This document shows positions 10,102-21,247 of a stretch of DNA of 64,000 bases, piece after piece. Position numbers and translations under genes: made by a program. This DNA comes from Apiosordaria backusii (Eukaryota; Ascomycota; Sordariomycetes; Sordariales; Lasiosphaeriaceae). The DNA is taken from assembly GCA_030549205.1 (NCBI GenBank), contig JAUKTV010000001.1, forward strand, positions 1,674,001 through 1,738,000, read 5' to 3'. The notes under the pieces are model-generated. The model was not told the origin of the DNA. It saw only the letters and a list, made by a program, of their open reading frames with translations, and did no database searches. How positions within the stretch are numbered: the first letter of the stretch is position 1; the number at the start of each line of letters is the position of its first letter.

Positions 10102-12886
10102 ATGTCTATCCGGATATCCTTTCCTGCCGCCTCACTCGACGGCAGGGCGCATCGCGAAGAAGATATCACGCTGGCGAGAACAGGTTCAAATAAGAATGCC
10201 AGGCCCGCGGTGCCAGAGACACCAGACGGTGCCGCAGCCGCCAAAGCGGAGGCCGCCGCCCTTGCGCTTCCACCAGCTCCAAATCGCCGCCGAGTCGTGC
10301 TTCCAGACCCTATAGCTTTCAAGTAAGCTCCACATATTACAACCTGCCGACGACCTTGCTTACTGATGCTTCGTTTGTGTTTGCGCATGTAGATTTCTCG
10401 AGGGCGATCCATCAGTGACAGTCATTAAACGCAAACATGTCCTCCCGGGCTACGAACTTTACCTCGTCGAACAATGGGCGTGTTCGCGCCAGTCGCCCGC
10501 CCTCGTCATTGCGACTTACACAGCCGATCCGAAACATTCAGTAGTAGTTGGGGTGCTGGAGATGCCAGCAGAAGAGAAGAACTGGTCGCCGAGGTTACGG
10601 TTATACTTCAACGCTATTCAGCAGTACCATGCCCGGCCAAAAGAAACTGACATTGGGGAGCTCATGGTCACCAACCTCAGTAGCTTCCCCTCCGCGCTCA
10701 CTGTGATTGCGGTACCCGACGGCGATATACAAAGACACCGCCAAACATTTATTGTGAACGAGAACCTCAAGCGCTTAGGATGCTCAGGGAGATCGGGACT
10801 CACCCTCACCGACCCGACACCAGCTACACAGGCCAAGTTTTTGCAACTATACAAGACAAACGAAAAGATCCCCTTCGCCCAGGCGGTTCTGGAGCTGGTC
10901 AGAATGTGCCAGATGGCCCTCCACATATTTGGCATGCTGGATGCCGAGTATATGGATGGGTTACTATGTGATGTGACCGAAACGGCTATCAACAACTGGT
11001 GGACCGAGATTGGCTCCGAGTACTTCAATATAGAGCCGACAGACGGCATCTTGGGCCCTACAACAGTGGCAGCGATGCTCGGCACCCTCATGGGAGCAAG
11101 GAATCGACTCAGCTATTACGGCGCGCCGGTTGTCAAAGATGTCTTTGACCTAGAGAGCACCAAAAAAGGGATCGGGACCTTTCAGAAATCCGTCAAGATC
11201 GAAAGGACGAGGCGTCTAGACCGCCAGACGTTGCTTAAACTACATAGTGTCACGGCCAAGGCAGCTGCAGGAGACGGTGGTTGGGGCGTTCACAGGGCGG
11301 TCAAATCTACGGTGGCTGAAATTGGCGGCAAGAGAGGCGAGCTCGTTATTGGCATGGTAGGCGGCAAAGACAAGGCGAATATTGGTGATATTGAAACGGT
11401 AGACCTGGGAAAGTTTATCAACTTGGCCTATGGTGAGAGACCAAAGTGGCTATGGCACGGGAAACCAAGGAGAATACAGCAAGAGACTGCGCCAGGCTCG
11501 GCATTTGGCAAAGAATTGAGAGAGGAGGCGATAATACCCCAGGCTGGGGCCAGAAGAACTCAGTCCGCACCTGTGGAGGATGACCTAGAGACCAAAAAGA
11601 GAGAAGACTCGCCCGCCATTTACTCACCGCCTCCCGCGACGAACTCGGCCCCCATGACAACGGAAAGCCACACTCCCGGTGACAGGGATGCTTTGCGGAA
11701 GACAATTTTCAAAGGCGTTGCTGGAAAGGTTAGCGATGCTCGGTCAGGTCTGGGCCGAATCAGAGATGCTGTGGGAGGAGGTTTAAGAGGGCACGCCAGC
11801 AGACCCTCCAAGGACGAAAGCCCGGACACAGCCATAAGTGGATATTCCAGCCCTAGTATAGCGACGCTGGCTCACTCATCTGCTGCCGTGACCAGTCCTG
11901 TTGCAGTTGGGAAAGCATTCAGCTGGAAGCTCAAACCAGAAGAGTATGCGAACGGGGCTCCGAAGGAGCGAGAAGCTGGAGAAACAGCACAATCGAGCCT
12001 GAATGCCAGTGCGGAAGGGAGCGAGAATCAACTCACAGGGGTTAGAGCTGAGTCGACGTCGTCTCAGGAGCTGCTGAAAGCGGCAGAGGAAAAGGAGGCG
12101 CTGGCGGAAATACGCAAAGATGTCCTCGAGAACACCTTTTCAGCTGCGGCTTCCGAGGCAGGTGATTTGGACGCTCAACCTCAGCAATTTCTCGGTGCAG
12201 AAGGGAGCTCAGACCTGCCATTATCTTTCCTTCAGCGGCGACATAGTTTCACAAGCCTTGCGTCCTTACAGCACCGACCGAATGACGCTAGATACCCCCG
12301 CCGTTTGTCTTTCAGTGAGGCCGAAGAGGCTGTTCTCGGTTGGCATGAGATCATCAGCTTAGCCGACTTGCCACCCCTAGACGCCGGGGTAGACCTGACA
12401 ACCACGGCTTTCCTCCAGTCCCAGGCAGAGCTAGCGTACAGCCTCTACCGCCGGCTCCAAGAGATGCAGAATGATCTCGCATCCTGGGTGACGGGAAAGC
12501 TGTCAGGGGTCGAGACTCTGGACACAACTTTTGGCGTCCAACAAGCGGAACTTCAAGCGCTCTATCATGCTGTCAGCGACGCCTACGCGCGAATTAGGCA
12601 TAGCAGCGGGGAGCTGGTGGCAGAAGAGAGGGCACGCCTGACCGAAGCCGTCAAGGACGTCGAGGTTTTGGTGGCCAAGCTCGAGTACGAGATTGGCGCG
12701 CTGGTTGGCAAGGTGAATGAAGTGGAGGATGGTGTGGCGCAGTTTGAGGCTCAAGTTGAGGATCTTGAACGCAGGGCGGAAGAGCTGAAGGCTGCTCTGG
12801 AGACTGAGAGTTGGGCGCATTGGCTGGTTAGGACGTTGACCGGGATTGGGTCGGGCCCAAATATTACTAGAGGGAGGTCCAGGTGA
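10102..12886 (+). CDS. STB6-like protein (putative Sin3-binding, transcription-related)
   Basis: Two exons, 10102-10322 and 10393-12886, with a 70-nt intron (GTAAGC...ATGTAG); 904 residues. The region from about residue 70 to 400 matches the N-terminal domain of yeast Stb2/Stb6 proteins. Recognisable segments are LPGYELYLVEQWACSR, VVVGVLEMP, LTVIAVPDGD, NENLKRLGCSGRSGL, and the peptidoglycan-binding-like DGILGPTTVAAMLG followed by GIGTFQKSVKIERTRRLDR. Yeast Stb2 and Stb6 were found by interaction with the Sin3 corepressor; their biochemical role is unclear, and a link to repression here is inferred. Residues 420-680 are Ser/Pro/Glu-rich and probably disordered. The last 120 or so residues form a likely coiled coil (EVEDGVAQFEAQVEDLERRA). 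The start codon is the first ATG in frame with the conserved region. Confidence 0.85.
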
Positions 12887-13220
12887 AAAGAGATGCTCAT
12901 AGCATTACTTTAATAGAGGAAATTTCAGAGCATCCAAACCGACAGAGAAGCGATGTCATGATTTTCAAAAAGCAACAACCAAGATAACCAACCCCTCTAT
13001 ATCTGGGCCACGCCGGACCCAAAGCCATCTCCCCAAACGAAACCATCCATTTGGCAATAATGTACACCCAAAGTTTTTGCTCTTATCATAGATGCCCCAT
13101 TCGTAAATTGGTATCCCATTCCCATAATCTATGTCCCCCCCACCCATACAAAATCATGTTGACGACTTCTATACTCGTACACTTTCCCACTTCTCTTCTT
13201 CCTCGAGTCTTAACGACTGT
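12887..13220. other. Convergent 3' region between the STB6-like gene and TIM10
   Basis: A 334-bp gap between two converging genes, presumably holding both 3' untranslated regions and polyadenylation signals. Nothing else was seen. Confidence 0.5.
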
Positions 13221-13565
13221 TTACCGCCCCATCATCCCGCCCTTGGCGGCCTGCTCCTTCTGAAGCTGCTCGGAAATGGTGGTGTGCGCCTCGAAGAACT
13301 TGACGCTGCAGCGGTCGAGGCAGGAGGCCTCGCCCTTGGAGAGCTCGCCTTCGCGGTATGTCCTGTCGAGGCACTTTTGGGAGCAGATCTTGGCCATGCT
13401 ATATATATACCAACGAACATTAGTAACTAACTGAGGCTGGAAAAGGGGTGATGGGAGAGGGGTTAGTAAATACCGGGTTTGCATTTCGGTCATGACCTTG
13501 ATCTCGTTCTCGACGGCGGCGATCTTTTCCTCGGAGGAGAGCTTGGGTTGACCGAAGCCGAACAT
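13221..13565 (-). CDS. TIM10: Small Tim chaperone Tim10 of the mitochondrial intermembrane space
   Basis: Two exons, 13474-13565 and 13221-13398, with a 75-nt intron (GTATTT donor, TTACTAA branch-like sites, ATATAG acceptor); 89 residues, the usual length for the family. The twin CX3C motifs are CSQKC and CLDRC, which make two disulfides in the small Tim fold. Flanking residues (YREGELSKGE, SVKFFEAH) are typical of Tim10. Tim9-Tim10 hexamers guide hydrophobic proteins across the intermembrane space to TIM22 and to the outer membrane sorting machinery. The intron length is a multiple of three and it contains no stop in frame, so an unspliced message would encode a 114-residue protein with 25 extra residues just before the first CX3C. 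The gene is divergent from MSK1. Confidence 0.95.
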   Translation of the reverse strand: MFGFGQPKLSSEEKIAAVENEIKVMTEMQTRYLLTPLPSPLFQPQLVTNVRWYIYSMAKICSQKCLDRTYREGELSKGEASCLDRCSVKFFEAHTTISEQLQKEQAAKGGMMGR

Positions 13566-14199
13566 TTTGACGGGTTGGGTAGGAAGGGGGGGTTTAGGGA
13601 TTGGGGTGAAAGTTGGAGAAGGGGTCGATAGGTTGATGGTATCGCGATATGGGAAATGTCAAATGTCAAAGAGAACGTTGTTCAGGACCTTGCATGGATG
13701 GTCGGTTTCTGCTTTGCCAGGCCAGACAAAAAACTGAGTGCAGCGTCATGCCAAGAGTCGTTGATTGGATTTGCGATAAGAGAGGGGGAGGGTTCTTATC
13801 TAGAGGGATGGTGATTGGCTGGAGCTCTCTTGGGGTGGGGAGGGTGGAGGGGACGCAGCATGTGTTAAAACAGAGCTTCAACTTTTTTCTCTGGAACAAG
13901 CGGCTTTTCTTCTTTTTCTTTGGACAACACACAAACGTTCGTAGGAACAGCGCAGTTCCTGGGCTATAGGGTGCGAAATAGGTAATTGTAAGTATAGATT
14001 CTCTGGTTTTTTCCTTGGAGGGAGGTTTTGTTTTATATGATGAACCGCATATAACCTTAGAACCGTTGCGACTGACACGCTTCGGCGTGGTTGATCACAA
14101 ATGCCAATTTTCTGACATCTTTACACTCCTACTTTTTTTTTCTGTTGGATCTGAGGATAGAGGGCTATCGCTAACAGAGAATTCAATAGAAATGATGCG
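13566..14199. promoter_or_regulatory. Divergent promoter shared by TIM10 and MSK1
   Basis: A 634-bp region separates the ATGs of two outward-facing nuclear genes for mitochondrial proteins. T-rich tracts occur near 13880-13920 and 14130-14145. No canonical TATA box was recognised. Shared regulation is inferred from the arrangement only. Confidence 0.4.
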
Positions 14200-14203
14200 A
14201 TGA
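14192..14203 (+). promoter_or_regulatory. Minimal uORF (MMR stop) overlapping the MSK1 start codon
   Basis: The sequence ATGATGCGATGA holds two out-of-frame ATGs at 14192 and 14195. Their shared frame ends at TGA (14201-14203), which overlaps the MSK1 ATG (14200-14202) in an ATGA arrangement. If the transcript starts upstream, ribosomes would translate a two- or three-codon peptide and stop exactly on the main start, which suits termination-reinitiation or leaky scanning. Confidence 0.45.
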
Positions 14204-15966
14204 GACCATCACCGAGTCTCCAGTTCCTGCGGCCGTACGCCCGGGTACCAGTCCGTAACGCGGCGGCGTTCCCGCACATCCGCCGCGCGCAGCTTTCGCA
14301 GCGCTGCTCCTTCCACCTGGCCCGGCAGCAGGAACTGGAGCAGGCTGGCGCCCTCAAGTATCCTCGTATCCGAAACGATGGCGGAGTGATCATGCGGATC
14401 CCCGACTTTCGGGCAAAGTATCAAGACATTCAGCAGGGCATTGTGGCCGAAGAGGAGGTTACTCTGCGAGGGCGAGTTGAGTCTGTCCGCCGCGCTGGGT
14501 CGAAGCTTGTCTTCATTGATATTAGAAGCGAGTTTGAGAATGTCCAAGGACTGTGTAATCTGGGCAAGCTCGTCGATGGTACCACGGGCGCTGGTTTGAA
14601 GGACTTGGCCCGGTTATTAAATAGGGGCGATATCATCTGTGCGTCCCATCTTGTGAACTGTGCCCACCTGGAGTGAAAGCGTGTTCAAGCATGCTGACGC
14701 GTGTTGTGCCATGTAATAGCTGTGACGGGCAAGGCCACAAGAACCCAAACTGGCGAGCTCTCCATCCAAGCAACCAAGCTCCCCGAGGTCCTGACGCCCA
14801 GCCTGGTCCCCAGGCCGGAAAAGGTTGAAGACACACTGCATCGTCACATTGACATGCTTGCCAACCGCAGGACTGTAGATACCCTCCGCCTGCGGTCGTA
14901 CATCATCCGCTACCTACGGGACTTTTTCCACCAGCGCAACTTTCTTGAGTTCCAAACTCCCATCCTCTCCGGCAATGCCGGCGGTGCTGTCGCTAGGCCC
15001 TTCACCGTCCATGCTGAAGCTGTCAGCAAAGACGTTTCTCTTCGGATTGCCCCTGAACTCTGGCTCAAGCGGCTAGTCGTCGGCGGTGTTGACCGTGTGT
15101 TTGAGCTCGGCCCAGCCTTCCGTAACGAGGGCATCGACCAAACTCACAACCCAGAATTCACCATCTGCGAGTTCTACCACGCCTACGCCAACCTCCAGGA
15201 CCTGATCACCATCACCCAGGATTTGATCCGGGGTGTAGCTGAGCACTGCGCCGAACTCATATCCAACGGCACCCTTTCGTCTTTACCTGAGATCTCAGAC
15301 CTCTCTGTCTACCAGCAACCCTTCCAACAAGCAGAATTCATCCCCACCCTTCAAGACAAACTGGGCTTTGTCTTCCCCGACTTGACAACTTCCTCCGCCC
15401 ATCAAGACCTCCTCTCCCTCCTCGATCAGCACTCCATCCCCCGCTTCAAAGGGCAAGACACCCTCCCCCTACCAAAGCTCCTCGACAAGCTCGCCGAGCG
15501 GTACATCGAGCCCTTATCCCTCACGTCTCCCCTCTTCATCACCCACCACCCCGTCATCATGTCCCCGCTCTCGAAGTCTTTTCTGTGCCCTGCCACAAAC
15601 CAGCACGTCTCGGCTAGGACAGAGCTGTTCATCAAGGGCAAGGAACTGGCGAATATGTACGAGGAAGAGAACGATCCTTTTGCTCAGAGGGAGAAGTTTG
15701 CCGAGCAGATCAAGCAGAAGGATGTGGAAGAGGGGCAAAAGGTGGAGGTGGATGAGAGTTTTTGTTATGCGCTGGCGAGTGGGCTGCCGCCGACGGGGGG
15801 TTGGGGGTGCGGGGTGGAGAGGTTGGTGATGCTGATGGCGGGGACGGGGAGGATTAGCGAGGTGTTGAGTTTTGGGAATTTGAGGAATGTGGTGGTGGGG
15901 GGGAGTAATGTTGCGGTGACAGCGGTGGAGGTGAAGGAGGAGCAAGGGGACAGGAGGGGGGAGTAG
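14200..15966 (+). CDS. MSK1: Mitochondrial lysyl-tRNA synthetase
   Basis: Two exons, 14200-14638 and 14720-15966, with an 81-nt intron (GTGCGT...TAATAG); 561 residues. It charges mitochondrial tRNA-Lys with lysine. The N-terminus (MRPSPSLQFLRPYARVPVRN) is a basic matrix-targeting presequence. An OB-fold anticodon-binding domain follows (VTLRGRVESVRRAGSKLVFIDI). The class II catalytic domain shows motif 1-type RNFLEFQTPIL, motif 2 FELGPAFRNEGID...HNPEFTICEFY, and motif 3 WGCGVERLVMLMAG near the C-terminus. Bacterial LysRS has GLGID in motif 3 where this has GCGVE, a mild departure. Upstream ATGs at 14192 and 14195 are out of frame and very short, so 14200 is the start. Confidence 0.93.
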
Positions 15967-17465
15967 AAGGGGTGGAGGGTAGAGAAGTGTAGGATAGAGA
16001 ATAGACAGATATCCCTTTTTAGACACACATGACGAGCGGTAAGAAGGGTGCTTTGAAAATGTTGATTGTCGCTCTTCTTATCTGGTCCGTCACACACAAG
16101 CAACACCACCAAACTCTACCAGACATGAGTTTTCATCAGTCAGCTATTGTAAACCCATCTCCCAAATGCATTCTGGAAACGCTCATATTCAAGTTGGACT
16201 TGGTACTGAAATCAGAGTTTAGTCTGGGTTCGGACTCAGGCTCGAGAGTCAATGCTGGGACAATGGTCTTGGACTTCTTTGAAGGAAGAGGCAGAAGGAC
16301 CATCAAAGAAACCCTGAACAGAACGGCCATATCCCTTGGTATTTAAGCCAAGTTAGACAAGTGTTATAACCATAATAGCATCTATATATGACATCGTCCA
16401 GTCAAACTCAGATAAAATCCCAACTCAGCAACACTGGTCCTCAAAACTTTCATAACCTCCACCACTTGTCCGCAATCACTTCCATCACTTACCATCACTC
16501 CCCCGCCATGATCTTCACAAACTCAGGCACTTGTCCACAAAAGCTCTCATACACTCAAAAGCACTTGCCTGTAATATCCTCATATATCCAGCAGTGCTTG
16601 TCCACCGCCACATTTACAACTCAAAAGCGTTTGCCCACCACCACTTTTATAATTCAACAGCACTTGCCCAGCATCTCTTTTCACTTCAGCAGCATTTCCC
16701 CACAATTTCTTTTATCCAAAGCTCGGATGATATTCAGAAAAGGCTAGGACGAAAATCACGATATGTTTTGCAACATTTCCCCCAGTCTTTAGTGGTATGC
16801 ATAGAGGGTAAATCTGATATGTATCACTTGCTTTTGGAGCAAATATCATATGTTTATTCTCGTTGGTTACCGAGGAGGTTTGTCCCAGGGTTCACGGGCT
16901 CAGGGGGTTATATACCTGATAAAAGCATGTCTTTGCACTCATGAATGCTACCTACCTTAAACTCACCCCGAGGGATGTTATGTTAGATATTATCCCTGTA
17001 TCTATTCTCTATCACTTTTCCGCGTGCAGACATAGCTTTCTCATCAGTCAATACCACCGCGATATATAATAATAAAACCAGGCTTTTATGACTATCTCCA
17101 TGGATCTACCTAACCCCCCACCTCAAATTATATCCATGGTTTTGATAACTCCCCACCACAAATCCCGAATGCCTGCTGTATGCTGCCTGCATATATACAA
17201 TCTTGCAACATATCAGGGACCTAATTATATATCTCTGTTTTACGCCTGCCGAATGACCCTGATAATGCCTCCGGACGGCGGTGCTTGATGACGAAAAGAA
17301 ATGCTCGTCCTAAATGCTCCCCTTCTCCCCCCCTTTTTCCCCCTTCCTTTTTTTTTTTTTTGCTGATTTTCCCCATGAGATATTGATCCAATACAACCTT
17401 AAAACAACGCCAAACTGTGCCCGATATCTCCTGTCTCCTGTGATGATCTCGGTAACGGAGAATTA
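15967..17465. other. AT-richer convergent intergenic region
   Basis: The 3' ends of MSK1 and the F-box-like gene converge here. The region is visibly richer in A and T than the genes and holds a 33-bp minisatellite (16452-16715). Open frames at 16388-16747 and 16531-16944 exist mainly because the repeat unit is a multiple of three; they resemble no known protein. Confidence 0.5.
16452..16715 (+). repeat. Degenerate 33-bp minisatellite, about eight units
   Basis: A core resembling CAACAGCACTTGCCCA recurs with starts near 16461, 16494, 16527, 16561, 16594, 16627, 16660 and 16692, so spacing is 32-34 bp throughout. Unit cores include GGCACTTGTCC, AGCACTTGCC, AGTGCTTGTCC, AGCGTTTGCCC and AGCACTTGCCC. 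The first two or three units are the most diverged. The array is pyrimidine-rich on the plus strand and lies in non-coding DNA. Confidence 0.75.
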
Positions 17466-20400
17466 TCAAGCGAAGCCCTCTCTAGTGTGGCCATAGCTGG
17501 GCTCGTTCCAATACACATCCATCACGGCATCCGTGTAGGCCTCGGGGTCAACCCGCTTGTTTGGAATCGGGCAGTCCAAGTCGAAAGGCCGCATGTTGGG
17601 AGTGAAGAGGGAGTGACGACAGTCCTCCACCCTGGTGTGCATCACGGTGTACAACGACCGATCCCTTCCGTTCTGTTCACGGTGCATGGCATCGCACCCA
17701 GCTCCCCACATCCCGTTCTCGCTGGGGTAATCGGGAACTGGGTTGGTTAAGCGCTTCTTGTCCCAGTTCTTCGCTGCCTGGATTCTCCTCTGAGCCTGGG
17801 GATCTTCGAACTTCTTGGCGTAGCCCTTGAGGGCAATGTACCCATGGAAGAGCGCTTTGCTCGCTTCCTCCGACCACCGGAAGCGGAAAGCAAAACTCTC
17901 ATAGTTCTCACCGCCATTATTCCGAGCGTCATAGTACTCGCTCGTCGTCATCGGGTGCTTGAACGGGTCCTCGTGCTGAGGACCGCCCTCCTGGTAGTCA
18001 AAGGCCTTTGTAGGCCAATTCTTCTTCCAGCGATATCTCGAGTACGTCGCGGTCTCTCGATCGAGATTATCGGGCTCGGGGGGATAGATCATGGGCTCGT
18101 TTGGCTCGAAGCGCATGAAGCGATTCCAGATTTCATCGGCTGTTCTGACCGCCCCAACGGCCGCCGCCATCTGGTTCTTCCGTGTAGCGTGGTCGAGACT
18201 GCTAACCAGTGTTCCCTTCTTCACGTCAAAACCGCTCAGGTAGTGCTTCATGGCACTGCGTTTATAGCGCCGGAGATGGCTGCTCTCCATGTTCTGGACA
18301 AATCTGATCATTTTGCATGACCAGCATGTATCCAGCCGGATAGCAAAGAGAGAGCGAGGCAATGTAATCTTGCAAGAGGGGCAAGTATGCATCTTCCGCC
18401 AGTACCCAAAGTCGTGATGGTCCGAGGGTAAGTATTTGCTCATCCCACCGGGAACTGGAGAAGGTTTGTAGTCGTCTCCGCTCACCGCCGCCATCAAATC
18501 GTCCCGCCATCGATTCTTAATCGAATCTTTGATCTCGCCACAATGTTTCTCCTGGAGCTCAGTGATGCGGGCCATGATACGCCGCTGGAAATCATCTTGA
18601 GAAAGCCTGGGGCGACCGTGATTCTCCGCGATAACTTGAGTGCGCGCTTGGCGCTCAATCTTCGACTGGAGAGACTCCGGAAGGGCGACTCTGGGAAGGT
18701 CGTTCTTGTAGGCAAGCAGAGCATCCCGGGCTTTAAGAGCCCACAGGCAATCGGGACCAGGCAGACGACGGACAAAACTGAAGAACGAAGAGCTGTCGCT
18801 GAGCAAATCCATTCCAATCTCCTCGGCATCGTTCCAGCATCGCAGGATTAGCCCCATGATGGCCTTGGGCCCATGGAACATCGGTTCATTCCATGTAATT
18901 CCGAACGACCCAATCCGGTCCTTGGTGTTAGGTCCACGGAAGAACATGGGACTAAAGTCGAGACGTATATAGCTATCCGGGATATCATCAGACATGACTG
19001 AAGTTGCCGAAGTTGAGGTTGAGATGTGGGATGAATCGGGATCGGTCACGGAGGACGAGTCATTGCTGTCTGTGCCGCTGTCCTCCACCGTAGCGTTGCC
19101 ATCCACCGCAGTGTTGCCATCCACCGCAGTGTTGCCAGTCTCTGCAGTGTTGTCAGTCTCTGCAGTGTTGTTGGTCTCTGTGGTGTTGCCGGTCTCTGCG
19201 GAGTTGTTGGCGCCTAGGGCCTTGCCCTTCCCCTTGCCGATAGCAGACCTCGGGTACCGCTTGATGATGTCTATGAGCTGGGGTAACTTTGTGACGTCCA
19301 GCAGATCGCAGCGTGAGATAGAGAGGGTCTCCAAATTCGGCATGGTCTTAATGACAAGCTCAACCATCTTTTCATCCAGAAACGGAAGCCTGTCAAGCAC
19401 CACATGCCGGAAACTCATCGGGATTGTGGTAATGACCCTCACTGTCAAAATGTTAATATCAGATGATTGCATCACAGTGTCAAGAGGACTTACACAAATG
19501 AGTGGTCTTCCTCAACTCTGCCTCGTAAGGAGTCTGCGACGGTTCGTGTGGAGTGATGGGGGTGATAACCAGGAGCTCTTTCCGTACGCCAGCCCCCTTG
19601 GTTTCCTCTCCAGCGCTGTTGTGCTTGGGCAAAAAGTCCTCGGTAAGATACTCTTCGGCAGCAAAGTTCCAGAACTCCTGGCGTGAAGTTAGCACTGTAG
19701 AGAATCATAAGATTCCAATGGTGTATACTAACCATAACTCTAGACACAAGGTGACCGGCTCCTTTGCATGTGAATGCAAGTGCTGTGAGATCTCGAACAC
19801 TTGGGTTCAAAAGGTCGACAAGCTCGCTGCCGAGCTGGATCATGGCAAGAGATTTCATGAGAGGGTTGGTAGCATTGACGTCCTCCTCAGCCGTGGTCAG
19901 AGTGGGATTGATCTGTGAAATGAGATTTGTCAGTTCAATGAACCCTGAATAAGTAAACTGAAAACAAAACTTACAGCGCCCAGAAATCCACGAATGGCAG
20001 GAGGGTTCTCATTGCAGTGAGTGCGGGCCGTGAACAACTTCGAGAAGCCGTTCGCATTGTACTGCTCTCTGGCGAGCTTCTTCTGCTCAGGATCGTAGTC
20101 CGGGTGAACAGGCGGCATAGCCTCGCGGCGGCCCTTCTTCAGAGCAGTATCCAGCTCATGGTGGACGTCCTTGCCTTTGAGAGAGATCCATTGACGGTCA
20201 TAGTCAAAACCGAGAACGCCAGGATTGCCGGTTGGAGCGCCCTGTGAGATGTGTCAGACCTTTAAGCAGGCGAATGAATAAATGAAGTACTTACGTAGAA
20301 TTTGGAGATTTCCCACGGCTTGGGATACGATGGTGACGATGTACGGCCAGAATTCTCTGTGCCATGAGCACGCCTGGCCCCATTGTTGCGGTTGCCGTTG

Positions 20401-20564
20401 CGAGTAGAGCTACTAGAGCCAGCAGGGTTATTGTTGTTGTTCGAACCAGGGCGCTGATAACCCTCTGGAAGCTCGAGTTGGGCGGTCTGTCCAGCCTGGG
20501 CGGCCGACTGGCCGTTTCTGGCAGCGTTCTGCCTGCCCCTCCGTCTGTTTCCTTGTCCGGGCAT
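17466..20564 (-). CDS. Large F-box-like protein with hexapeptide repeats, function unknown
   Basis: Five exons: 20295-20564, 19975-20241, 19733-19912, 19494-19677 and 17466-19441. The introns are 52-62 nt with good GT/AG ends, and all phases agree; 958 residues. The N-terminus is basic, with Asn- and Gln-rich low complexity. A segment around residues 195-240 (LGSELVDLLNPSVRDLTALAFTCK) resembles an F-box, and is followed by an LRR-like stretch (MPNLETLSISRCDLLDVTKL). A Thr/Asn/Glu repeat then precedes a large conserved-looking C-terminal half with a Cys pair arrangement CPSCK...CWSCK that could bind zinc. F-box proteins recruit substrates to SCF ubiquitin ligases; that role is inferred from weak similarity. 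I do not recognise the C-terminal half. It could be one of the large, lineage-specific F-box families of Sordariomycetes. Confidence 0.75.
19095..19220 (-). repeat. 18-bp in-frame tandem repeat encoding NTAETG-type hexapeptides
   Basis: Seven units start every 18 bp (19095, 19113, 19131, 19149, 19167, 19185, 19203). On the coding strand each reads close to GGCAACACTGCAGAGACT and encodes Asn-Thr-Ala-Glu-Thr-Gly or a close variant (NTAVDG, NTTETN). The exact period and near-identity of neighbouring units suggest recent slippage and likely length variation between strains. Confidence 0.85.
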
Positions 20565-20990
20565 GGTTGTGATTGAGCGACTGGAAGCGTATGTACCTTA
20601 GACGGCAGTCTTGATAGCTAGTTGCTGGAGATGGTGAGTTGAACTGTGCCTGAATTGTAGATGTGTGGGCAAAAAGTGAATCAATGAATGGGTGTAATTG
20701 AACCCAAAAAAACTTGTCTGGTCAAAAGAGAGAGGGCCGAGGAAATGGAGGAATGGGAAAAAAATGGGAGAGTTGGGGAGGGAAAAACCAAAATGGGGGC
20801 GTAAGTAGGTTCAAGATCCAAACCGTATACTGTCCCAAAGGCCCGGAAATGAATATCATTTGGTTCAAGCCACCGCCACAGTAGCCGCAACCTAAAGAGG
20901 TGGTAGGAAGGAGCAGAGGGTACTGTGGCTGATTGAGGCAGCGCCAAGTTTAAGATAGGTTTTGCAAAGAAAGGTGGAGAAAAGGTAGGG

Positions 20991-21170
20991 TTTGATGATG
21001 AAGATGAAGAAAGGGAGGAGGTAGATAGATTTGATGATGACAATGTAGAGGTGAAGGAGCGATAGTTGATGCTGGAGACGTAGAGGTGAAGGAGTAACAG
21101 TTGACGAAAGAGATGAAGAGGAGAAGGGATAACGGTTGATGATGGAAAAGAGGGAGAGGAGGATGATGAC
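20991..21170 (-). repeat. Degenerate 35-bp minisatellite, five units
   Basis: Units beginning TTGATG or TTGACG on the plus strand start at 20991, 21031, 21066, 21101 and 21136, mostly 35 bp apart. The minus strand is pyrimidine-rich, with cores such as CTCCTTCACCTCTAC. It lies 0.4 kb upstream of the F-box-like gene's ATG, possibly in its leader or promoter. Confidence 0.7.
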
Positions 21171-21247
21171 AAAAGAAAATGTAATAACATACCAATTCGT
21201 GAGCTGCGGGTTTGCAGCAAATTGCGAGGAGATGGTGCTTTTTTGAT

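Noticed and set aside
16388..16944. Two overlapping plus-strand frames over the 33-bp minisatellite
   Set aside because: They are open because the repeat unit is a multiple of three; the same repeat reads through in more than one frame.
16800..17300. Possible repeat-induced point mutation in the AT-richer DNA after MSK1
   Set aside because: No repeated element could be recognised and dinucleotide indices could not be computed by eye.
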